Below are positions 40,101 to 52,100 of a DNA stretch of 64,000 bases, piece after piece. The stretch is taken from positions 1,382,008 through 1,446,007 of the forward strand of contig ML133373.1 of the NCBI GenBank assembly GCA_003864495.1. The letters run 5' to 3'. A program made the translations under genes and the position numbers. Positions within the stretch are counted from its first letter, which is position 1; every line of letters starts with the position of its first letter. The DNA is from Nemopilema nomurai (Eukaryota; Cnidaria; Scyphozoa; Rhizostomeae; Rhizostomatidae). Below the pieces are notes generated by a model that saw only the letters and a program-made list of their open reading frames with translations, had not been told where the DNA came from and did no database searches.

Positions 40101-43100
40101 TTTTTTCCGCAGTACAGGCCCTTCTTAAAGCAAAGGAATGGGTTTTGTAAGCAAAATGGCCTGGTTTGCAACCTGATTTTTCCCTACGATTCCCTACTAA
40201 TGCTCTACCCTTCCATGGTCTGAAAGTATTTGCAAGTGCACCTTCGTTCGATTAAACATGCATTTAGGAAGCATTTTTCCAAGTACCTTTCACATGTGTT
40301 ATGACTGTTGAACTGCCCCTACAAAAGCCACATCCACTAATGCCAGCCTAAGTCCCTTCTATTGCCATTCCCTCCGTATGTTATGCTGATGTTAAAGCTA
40401 ACGACAATTATGAGTTTTTTACCATGTGCTTCGAATCCAATCGTGATTATCTTCAAGCACAAATATCTACCCGTGCTCATAGAGCTGGCTTTGGACCACG
40501 CCTATGCTGCTTGCACTGTCTATTGTGTACCCAGTGCTGAGTCCTTTTCACTAGGCCTAGTCCTTTTCCCCACGATGTTCATCAGCTGCTACATGAAGAT
40601 CTGCTTCTTTCATTTCACACCCTTTCACCAACAGTTTAGTTCAAGTTTCCAGTCTCAGTGATGACTCGGACACCAAAAGAAATTCCGAATCAATTAGAGC
40701 ATTGCGTGCCATTCGAGTTCTCCGTCCTTTGAAGCTTGTCTCAGGAATACCAAGTAAGTGCCAGGGTCCATGTAAGTGTTTTCTTCCAATTACAGGGAGC
40801 CCATAGCTGGTTATCTCCTTGCTTTTGCTGTTGTCCTTTCTCTTGTGCATTTTTTAATAAAGAGCTCGATTTAGGGCTTCGAAAACAGTCATCAATTGAG
40901 CAGAAACTCACACTTTCATGAACTATTTATTGGTAAAATTGACATATAAATTATTCTCACACAGAGAATTGGAGGTTAAAAAAGGCCTTTTTAATCTCCA
41001 CTTTGGTTACCCTTTGTATCATATTTTCTTCTCTCAGTTATTTGACATATTAATCCTCTCCGTCGTGTTACTATCTCTCTTGACCATACCGAAGGGTGGA
41101 TACAATCTGCTCAAACCAGTCTCTGGCCTCTATCGAGAACAGCATCCTTTCCACCCCAAAGTAGACTTAGTAAGTGCCCTGGAACAGGCGTTCTAACTGC
41201 CCCTTTCTCCCTAGGCCTTCAGGTGGTGATGAAGTCATTAATTCGCGCGATGGTACCGCTGCTGCAGATTTTGTTGCTCGTTCTTTTTGTAATCGTCATT
41301 TACGCAATCGTCGGACTGGAGCTGCTACGGGACAGTTTCAATTTCACGTGCTTTAGGAACACGTCATCCGGATGTAAGTGAACGTGCACTCTATGGCAGT
41401 CATTCTTAATCGTACTGAAGTGGACTCAGATTTGTAAGATCCTAATTGGTTGAAATTGAGCCAATCAAACGTGCTTTCTTCCCTATTGGCTACTCCCAGT
41501 GCTCTTTAAATGTAAACTTAAAATGGGCATAATGTGAGCAAGCTCTCGTAATCTTTTGGCTCTAGGCAATGGACATACAAATAGTCACTCACCATCTTGT
41601 ACCAATGGCACTAGGCATTGGACATACTCTCAGACTACGCCATGCAAAATGAGTTTAATGCCTTGCTTCAATACATTCGTGAAACAAATGGATTTGGCCT
41701 GCATATCGGTTTTCTTATGTTCTTAATACCAAGTGTACTTTTCTTATAGATTTGTGCAAACTATATTGTTTTGTCCAGCACCAAATTTATTACTTAATTA
41801 ATTTTGCTTATTCTCTTCGTAAAATCTCTAGTCTTCATCATTCTGCAATCTTCCTTGTTTGACAGAATGCATTTTTCTACTTTTCCATTCAGTGATGATG
41901 TAATGCAAGCGAACCATCTAACACTCATGCTTTCACCCTAGTTGTACTAGCTCTGAATAAAGACGAAAAGCCACGCCCTTGCGACAAGAAGAACGGCTGG
42001 GGCAGAGCGTGCGGTCTGGGTGAGATTTGCCGCAAGGCTTCTCCTAGCGAATGGGAGGGGCCCAATGACGGCATAACAACTTTCGACAACATGTTCTTGG
42101 CCATGCTGACTGTCTTCCAGTGCATCACACTCGAAGGATGGTCGGATGTACTATATCTGGTGAGTGCTTCACAATCGGCTATCGTTAAAGATGTTTTGGC
42201 GTCTTAACTTGAGAAAGAAATCACTGGATCTTTCTCCCATTAATCAATGGATCAGTTTCTGGTGGATTTCTTGTATTTGAATTTTTGTATTTGTTTTTGT
42301 ATTTCGTATTTGTTTCTACCTAGCATCCGACAGTAGCTTTTAGGACACTGAGAAGCTTTGTGCTTTTCAAGCAGTGTCCTGGTCCTTCCTCTCAACGTGA
42401 CCGCATCTTGTGATTCCTATACCTGGTATTATTTTGCCTGCAACATGTGTAAATGTTCTAGCCCTATCAAATCAAATTATGTCCTGCTAAAATTCGATTA
42501 TCAGCTTCGGTTTAGTCTGTTAAGGAAATTGATGACTGAAAAAACATTCCCTTCTCTTCTAGCTAATGCTTATAACTTCTAATTTAAAATGACCATTGCT
42601 TCCCTGCTTTCAGTTTTTTATCGATTTAGCGTATCTCTGTCAGCCTTTAGGACTCCAAATCATTGATTAAAAGCATTTGTTCACAGACGATCGATGCTAA
42701 GAACCAAAAGTACTCACTGATCACGTGGGGAGCGTTCACTTTACTGATTGTGATTGGCTCCTTCTTCATGTTGAACCTCGTTCTGGGCGTCCTTAGCGGG
42801 TGAGTAACACGTGATAGCCTAAACACTAATTTAACAAGGATATTTCGTAAATACTACAACCGAACATTTGCCATGGGAATTTAAAGTACATAATTTGATG
42901 ATTCGTTTAATTTCTTAGTCCATCTTACGAAAGCGAGAATTTTTAATTATAAAGGCGGTCCACTGCAGCAAATAAATTTGAACTAGAAACCCCTGAAAGC
43001 TGGATCATGCAAAGCCTTTATCAAATGAAGTAAAGCCTGCAATTGTAGCTGTTTAAATAGAATTATTATTAACAATATTTCCAAAATTTTACCAAGAATG

Positions 43101-46100
43101 TATTTAATTGTAAAAAATTAATCGAATGTATCTGTTTGGAAATATTAGATTTCACGAAGAACCAAAACCAGAATTCAAGGAGATACTCTGTAATCAAATA
43201 CAAGACATCTTTTTCTAAGATTGCTGTAGAATTTTAGTGAGTGGTGAAATCTCAGATGTTTTTGAAAGCTAGAAGAAAAGGGCTGAACAACGTTTACTCT
43301 TTTCACAGGGAATTCGCAAAAGAGAGAGAAAGGGTGGAGAAGAGGAAGTCGTTTATGAAACTGCGACGCCAGCGACAGCTCGATCGCCAAGTTGTCCAGT
43401 ACTTGGATTGGATCAACAAAGCAGGTTGCCATTTTAGTCGAACGCTTTTCGCTCTACCAGTGGCCTTGCACGTGGAGAACATCTTACCCACCATTTGTGT
43501 GGAGATATACTCCGTTAATGCATCAGGAAGTTATGTCATGAAAATTATGAAAATTATGTCAAATTTGTGAATTAGAAACAATTTTACGTCACGGAAATTT
43601 CACAGAAAGTTCACGTCATTTTAATAGGGAATTTGCCTCATTTGATCCTAAACTGTGCTCGACTCCATGTACATGGAGCTCTTTGATCCTTAATTCTATC
43701 TGACCACGTGACCAATGTCTGTGAATACTCTTATTGACTGCAACTGAAAATGGATGCCCAAGAAGAGACTTTAGTCCCTCTTTCAGTTATCAAAAGTGCT
43801 TTTGACCCTATTTCATGCATTTTCTGACAAACATACCATATTTTTGCATTTCAGAGGAAATCATACTTACCGATGAGGTTTTTGAAGATAATATTGGTAG
43901 GTAACTATATCTGATAATTACAACAACATGAATGTTAGTGATCAATTTGTGATCGTACATTAATGATAACTGCTTCATGTATTATGTTTAGGTGCATTTG
44001 TTTTGTTTTATTATATTGTATACATTTTGAGTAAGAAGAAAAAGTCTTCAACAGTTAAACATCAAAAGTACGGTTTTGCGTGTAGCAATCACTGTATCTA
44101 GAAAGCTTCAGAGGAAAAATGACAAATATGACGTCATCGGTGTATATTTTCTATGCTAGATCTAGAGCTGTTTGAAACAGTCCACCATGATTTACCATAA
44201 CAAGGCTGTTGTCTACTTTAAGAGGCTATTTTAGTACTTTTATTCGGCAGAGGAATCGCTTGGGCCCCAGGCTTCATGCGCTCAGCAGAACGTGATTACC
44301 CCTGGCTGCTCGACTAGACAACTTCTTCATGAAGATAAAGAAGAGCTGAAGAGCATGCAGAATGCGGTGATGAACCAGAACAAAGCTACAACGCCAAGGA
44401 AAAGGTAAATTCGCATGCGGGAGCCAGAAAGAAATCTGGCGTTCTTCTTTTGAAAGTTGCAAAGTTCCTTCTTTATGTTTCCCAGGAGGTCGCTGGTCGG
44501 AGAGTTAAGTACCTGCTAATGAGGGATTTAGGACAACTCCCCTGCAAAGAAAATGTACCACAGTTTTCGAGTTAAAATTATTACCAACTGGGCTTCTAAG
44601 CCATGATCTGCAATTATGCAAAGCTGTTGCTTTTACGAAGCACCCTTACGCAAGTGTGTCGTCTTTTCCACAGAAAAACATGTTTCGCAGTGATGAAGAG
44701 GTGCGAGAAGCGTTTCCGGTTGCTCGTGAGGAAACTTAGCAAGAACCAGATTTTCAATTGGACCGTTTTGGTACTCGTTTTTCTCAATACCGCCGTGATG
44801 TCATTGCAGAAGTATGGACAAGATGAGTGGCTAAGTCGACTTCTGGGTATGTTTGCTTGTGTTTGCCGGTGCTTGCCTGTGTTTGCCGGTATTTGCCAAT
44901 GTTTGCCAGTGTCTGCCTGTTTTCCAAGTGCTTGTCATAGTTTCTCTCCATTTGGCAACTTTTGACATATATACGCCTACTTTTACCTGTGGTAATTTTT
45001 TGACAAAACCTAAGTTTGCACATGTTTGCTCATTTCAAGTGCTTACTTTACACGTTTTTTAAGGAAACTACCTTAAGGCCTAGTCACATAAGTTCCTTAT
45101 TTCTTATAAAGTAGTTTTTAAAAAAGGCATGACTTTGCTTGTGTTTGCCTGTGCTTGAAATCGTTCAACAGTTTTTGCCTCTGTTTGCCTCTGTTTCCCT
45201 CCATTTGAAAATGTTTGCCTATGTTTGCCTGTTTGCCTGTTTGCCTGTTTGCCTGTTTGCCTGTTTGCTTCTGAATTCTGGCGCCACACAAGCTCATACC
45301 TTCTTTCGTTATATTAACAATGTTTTATTATTCCCAATCTCAATTTAAAATCATATTATATACACCTTCCTTTTTATCGCAGATTTATCCGAAAAGGTCT
45401 TCACTGCATTATTTTTTGCTGAGATGCTGTTAAGAGTTTATGGCTTAGGGCTTAAAGTTTACCTTCGGTCTGCATTCAATAAATTCGACTTTGCGGTGAG
45501 CCATACTTCATGCACTTTTATTCTTTTGGTGAAATCAAGGAAAGGCGTCTGTCGCCTTCAATCGGGCAGTCCTGAAATAGCTTGCCGATCAATGAAGATT
45601 GCTTTATCAAGCAAGCATTTATTATTCTATCACCTATGTTAAGACTTTAAACTATCGAAAGCGATTGAAAAGCCGGGGAATTTATTCCAATTTCTACGAT
45701 TCTTCTATTTTACTACAATTTTCTGATTTTAGTTACATTAGTGAATCCAATCACTATAATTTCATACAACAACAACAACAACAACAACAACAACACTAAC
45801 AAAAACGATCACTATGGCAACAGCAACAACAACAGCAATTGCTAACTTTATGATTAAAAAACAACAACTAAATGTCATAAATCGGTTAGTGTGATAGCGT
45901 CGCGTGGAATTGTCCAGTTTAACCGACCCTAGGCACGACACTTTAAACTACTCATTATTATAGAGGAGATTTAACCACGTACAGTAAGAATGCGGAAAAA
46001 AGGAACCAGTTTTTTCAAACATCCAGCTTGGTCTCTAGTCAAAAGAGCTTTTAACAAAGAAAGAGGTTGAAAGTTTTCATATAGTATTGCTAAGAAACCT

Positions 46101-49100
46101 TCCATGATTCCAAGTTAATTCTCTTAACATACATGCATGCATGCAAACATGTTTTTGTCCTCCTATAAGAAAGCTTCTTGAAATCAGGCTGTGAAGTTTA
46201 TCATACGAGGGCACCATTTTTCAAGAATAACAGCCTGAAGTTATAAAGTGGTTTCTATTTGCGCGTCTAACTGTATGTGAAATAGCAAGAGATTTTCTAT
46301 CTAGCCTCGTGTTCTTAAAGATCCAAACGTTCTGACTGGCGAGGAAGCTGAATGTTCTGTTAATAAGCATTGTCTTCCTTCAAGAGCTTGTCTAGCTTTA
46401 AGTGAGACCCTTTGCCGACACATTTAAAAAGTACTGTTTCTTCACCGCTAACTGATAATCCGCTCCATATCCTCTTGCCCGTTATCAACCAATGGCACAA
46501 TATGAAAATGCGTGTATTGTGTTTAAAGATAGATTTTTGAGTTTGCTCCATCGATAACATGTAATGATTGAAGCACTGGTTTCGAGTTTTTGTGGCTATT
46601 GAATTGAGTCGGAGTAAAATAGCTCTCCTTAGGGCTGCCAATTCGTCCTCTGTTTGCTGATAAGCGACCGACTCTTTGCTTAAGAGGCTATTACTGTTAA
46701 TTGAACTTAACTTGGTGCAGGAATAGTACGGAGCGATGGAAGCATGGAGATTCAATTCTGATTGCAGTTATTAAACTCGACCTTGACTACTCTTAAGAGC
46801 GTCCTGTTATAAATTAATGCATGTTTACTCTTCGCTCGGCTTTAGATTTAAGAGTAGACCAGCAAACAGAAGCGAATATGTTCAGTTTGTTCTAGAACAC
46901 GTGAATTCAGATTTCTTAATGGTCCACGTTTGGTCGATAAACCGCCGTAGTTCCAAGAAGGGATGTTCATTGCATCCTCAACCTTGCTGGTATACAGAAA
47001 TGTGCTTGCCGTCTCATGCCCCATGTAAGAACTAATTTTAAGGACCACGCATTTTCTCCAGAATCTCAGCGGCTCGTAATGTATAGGATCTGAAGGCAAG
47101 GCGGTTTTTCTTCTAATGAATGCTAGGATTACATTGCTGAAATTTACAATCATTTTATTGGCCTAAATCTATCCAACCCATCACCCCCATTCAACGATCA
47201 TATGCAATAGATGGACTGTTTTTTTTGGAAGAGTACTCTTGCACAAGAATAGCTTTAAAAGAGTGCTTCCCAGAGGATCGAGATTTCCTGTGATGTTCTT
47301 GCTAATGGTCCGCTGTATTTAACTGTGTTTTTTTTGTTGGTGTGATGGTTTGAGTGTGAACCGTCTTGTCTCTGACGCATTGCTTTCTTTATACAGGTGG
47401 TATGGCTGAGTATAGGCGATCTTCTCCTCTACAAATATGCAAACGAGGAACTCGGAATTAGCGTTCTGCGGTCCTTTCGGCTGTTGAGAGTCTTTAAGAT
47501 CACCAGGTAAACATCGTTATGACGTCAGGAACCTCAATTCGCTTAGAAGTTGACAGGACGCGCTTGCGCAGGAAGCAATCGTGCGGGGCCTAACTTGCCA
47601 GCGGTAGCAAAAAGGTCCACTGTGAGAGGATTTATTCGTGCTGCGATGGGGACTATTTCAGAGTGAGCAGAAAATAAACACACAGTAGTTAGTTAATATC
47701 AGTTCGGTGGTAGGAATAGATCGCTGGTGCCCTGAACATTTTGCTTATAACGGCTCCCTAACAACCAAAACACAATAATAGTGATCAAACTTTGAAATGA
47801 TTGCATCGCTTTATCATTAACCAAGATGAAAGGAACAGAAGGCTTGCCCTGGATTAGAAAGATGATGCAGGAACTGCTGTGCAGGTTTTGGAGGACCAAG
47901 AAAAGCTGTTGGAATCTAACTTAAAGCACATACACCCCTGGCAATGTAACAAGACAATCCTGACTTTAAAAGGATTGCATGGGTGAATGGTGCTGAATTC
48001 CCCCCCCCCCCACAACCAGCCTTGATGTTATCATTTATTTTTTGTTCGCGATTTGTCATCTTGCATTTGGTTGCTATTTATTTAGGAGTCTAATTATCTG
48101 GCTATTTTAGAGCACAAATTTTTTATAGTTAATTTGAATTTGGTGGTTCTTTCTCCGGGGTAATGTGTTTCAGTAGCTGATGATCAGCTAACTGAATTCT
48201 GGACCTGCCATCAACTTTATGCTAGACTACAATAATAGGCCAATATTTGACCTGCGGCTAGATAGATTTTGTCCACACTATCTAGAACATTATGTGGAAT
48301 CTTAGTTAATACAGTGGAGATTTTCAAGTAGATTTAATAAATGTCGTTTCCTACTTCTGATTAGGATCTTTTTATGACGATATAAAAAACACAAGTTAAT
48401 TGTTTTGACTTAATACAAAATGATACGAACAAAATTCACATAGTGATTTTCCAATTACAGTGCCTTCAAAATGAGACTTGTCGTTTTCAAGCTCGTCCAT
48501 AAAATTCTCTCTCAGCAATTACCTCAAAATCCAAAAATCCCATTTAAATATTTTTATGCTTTTTTTACCCAATCTATGACATCAGTTCATTTTCCAATGT
48601 ACGAAGACTGGCAACTATCTCTAAACCTCTTTTCCCAGATTTTGGCGATCAATGCAAAATGTGGTGACGTCACTCATGAACAGCATCAAGTCAATTTTGA
48701 GTCTCATTTTGCTGTTGTTGTTGTTCATTCTCATTTTCGCTCTGCTTGGAATGCAGCTCTTTGGCGGGATGTAAGTACCAATTTGATCTTCACCCTAAGG
48801 TTCTTTAAATGCGGTTGGGCAATATTACCGATTCCCATTATTTCCCATTATATTCCGATAGTCGTTTCTAGCTTTCACTGCGTTTTGATATCTCCGCCTC
48901 TGTGAATGGGCCTAATCTTTTTCTGCAGGTTCCATAAGAGCATGACTCGAGCGCGAACGAATTTCGACGATTTCGTAAAGGCAATGCTAGCTGTGTTTCA
49001 GGTAGGCGTACACCCCGTGCTTTGGTGTGCTTTCAATATTCAAATTGTGTATCTTTTAACCCAGATGCTATCAGGAGCAAGATTTGGAAGAAATGTTTTC

Positions 49101-52100
49101 CGCCTTGATCAGAGTTTATGACGTCATCAGCTCATTAAGACCCAGTCCCCTCCTGATCCCCTCTGGAATCAAGTCCTGCTAGGCATTTAATGTATTCTTT
49201 ACATAATACGACATGTTTTTTGTTGATAACAGATCATGACTGGTGAGGACTGGAATTCGGTCATGTACAACGGCATAAGCGCCGCAGGGGGGCCAAAGTC
49301 ATTTAAAGGCATGCTGGTCTCCCTTTATTTTGTTGCACTGGTCATCATTGGCAACTGTATCCTTTTCCGAGCTGAAAAATATCTAAATCAACGCATATTA
49401 AAATGTCAAACAACAATTTTAATTCCAATTCTGTTGGACGTACACTTGCTGTTTGTATTTCCAACAGCCGAAAAATACCTTTAATCCAATGCTCTTCCAA
49501 GCAACCGCTTTCGGTAGGTGAACCAAGCAGTGTAAAAGGCCTAGCCAAGCATCAACGTTTCTTAACGACCTTGAAGATACCCTTTTGAACGTGTTTTTAG
49601 CTATTGCTGTCGACAATTTAGCCAACGCCCAGGCTCTGACACGTGACGAAGAGCTCGAAATGAAGAGGCAGGAAGAAGCGAAGCAAATGCGGCGGAAGAA
49701 GATGACGGAAGAGAAGTGGAGCAAGGTGCGCGCTGTGCCCAAGATTTTAGCCATTCGAAGGAAGTCAGACCTGAATGACAATCCTTTTTCTGGAATGACA
49801 TTTCAAAGGCGTGATCAGGCGGCTTCAAGGTTTGTTCATGTTATGCAGATAAGAATCATAATTTGTTGGTTTAAATCATTATTGTGATTAGTAGACGCCA
49901 TGAGAGAACTGTTTAAGTAAGGGTTTATGCCACTACCCGAGAGAGTTAGAGAGACTCAAGGAGAGACCCCGGAGAAAGAGATCTCAAGAGGCAAAGAAGG
50001 GAGCCAATGGGGCTGTAGGGGGCTATTTGGGGTTGTGGGGGAGCTACTGGGGGAGGGGATTACTGGGGGAGGGGGCTCGTGACTGTTCTAGTAGAGACAA
50101 GTTACAGCCAGGCTTTGCAATAAATTATCAGAAGTGGAGTTTGTTCATGAAATGGCAGATGAATGCTAATTTTCAGCCACTTTTGCTATTTTAGGAAAAG
50201 AGCCGCAGATGTTTCTAAGCAGAAAGAGTCGGTGGGTGAATGCATTTCATACACTGTGTTCTTGAAAATCGGATAATCGTTCGAGAATTCTAATCTTCTA
50301 AATCGGTGTTTCCTCGCGTTGGAACTAAACGGCGCTGCACCTGTGCTGTTCTGGTTTCCTGCCCACTTTAACAGCGCTGAAAAGGATGTTTCTTTGTGTA
50401 TCTTATCGCGCCTCGTTGGTTTGCGATGTCATTTATGTTCGAGAGCTTATCCGTAGTTTCTAATCGAAGACTTTCAATGTAGAATGACTTTATTCCCTTT
50501 TTAAAGTACTTTTCGGAATCATAGTCAAAGAGGGCTGGCGTTTTTTTGCTTTGATTTTTAGAGGCACTTACGTCATGCGCAAAGGCTGTTCTACAAGGCT
50601 AGTTTTACTTGCTCTTCAATTTGAGGACATCCAGAGATTTTATCTGAACACACCTTGTATAAACAGTGAATAACTCTCTTCACTTTCTTAAAATTGTAGG
50701 CCGGTGCTGAAAAATTCTGTGATGTCGTGTTTGAGTATCGGCGCACAAAGAAGGATACGGCAACGTCATCGGAATCGTCGCAGAGAGCGAGGAACAGATC
50801 GAGGCCACGTGGCTCAGGTTAGCCGCGTGAATATTTACAGGAGATGAAAATGGATATTTTACTTCATTTAGCATATCAAACAAAGTCTTCATAATCATTG
50901 AGATCATTGCAATAACAATCATGTTATCATTTGAATCATTGTCACTACTATATGTAATCATTGAGATCATTGCAATAACAATCATGTTATCATTTGAATC
51001 ATTGTCACTACTATATGTAATCATCGAGATCATTGCAATAACAATCATGTTATCATTTGAATCATTGTCACTACTCTATGTAATCCTCAAAAGCCAATTA
51101 CGTTTTCGTGTCCCATTGTTGAACTGTCGGCAATTCCGCGTTCATTCACCGCTCCGGACCAGCAGCTCCCTAACACATTATCCTTGCTACTTTAGGCAGC
51201 TCGCAAACGAAGATCCTGCAGAGGCGCCAACTGTCAGCTGTGAAGATCATCCACGGTCGGTCGCTGTTCATGTTCTCCACAAACAACCGGTTTCGCCTGT
51301 TTTGCCATAGTCTGGTCAACCTGAAGCACTTCGATCACGTGATGCTTCTCACAATCATCCTTAGCAGCATCATACTGGCAATGGAGGACCCTCTCGTCGT
51401 CTCGTCTAAACACAACAACGTACGTTATCATGTCACATTGCAGCTCTCGTTTACATAGCCAAACCTAGCACTTTGCATCGGGGTATACGTCATTAACACG
51501 CTGACCTCGTTTTCACCTCCGTATATAACCCTCCTTTTCATTCCTATGATCAGTCAGTTTTACACCTCAAAGCGAGTGGTTTGTTTCTTGCGTTCACCTT
51601 TTGCCTGACTACTCAAAGTAACAGAGGAATCAGAGGCGGCATTATCCCTGTTATAGTAGCCAAGAGGAGGGGTTCCTTAGAGGAATGTCTTCTCATTTCC
51701 AAGAAGGCAAACCTATCATATTTGTATTCATAGTGTCTTCGCTACCATGCTGATTAGCACAATTTCCATATTTACATTGCACACCCTGGTGAAGCATTCG
51801 TTGTATTATTGGTGATAAATTTTTTAATCAAATATGAAAAACCATTGGAATAAAATGTTTTGTTTAGAAGAATTTTGAGGTGATTTGTTCTACATACATT
51901 CTGATACGTTTGTCGAGGTACACTCAATAATGTTTTTTTTATCTTTTTAGCTGTTAAGAGACATCGATATTGCATTTGTTACAATTTTCACATTCGAAGT
52001 CTTATTAAAGGTATCAAGATTTTATGTATCAAGATTTTTTATCATGATTTTATCTTTGATTTTATCATGGTTTGGAATTTAGCAGGTCTTTTTTTCTTTC

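Noticed and set aside
40640..40753. Alternative start of exon 4 at 40,640
   Set aside because: It would put a stop in frame after the split Gly codon; the acceptor at 40,634 keeps the frame and gives LVQVSSLS before IS4.
46360..46755. 131-codon - strand frame in CaV2 intron 12
   Set aside because: Moderately protein-like, but no recognised family, splice context or promoter; kept out as probably chance.
45496..47396. Suspected missing micro-exon for IIS3
   Set aside because: Exon 12 (FDFA) and exon 13 (VVWLSIGD) align with the family IIS3 with no more than one residue difference, so nothing is missing.
48471..48905. 144-codon + strand frame over exon 14
   Set aside because: It is out of phase with the channel. 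The correct phase gives IIS5 with the expected residues.
50680..51310. Repetitive 120-130-codon frames on both strands
   Set aside because: Created by the in-frame 63-bp array in intron 19; the + frame also shadows exon 20 in the wrong phase.
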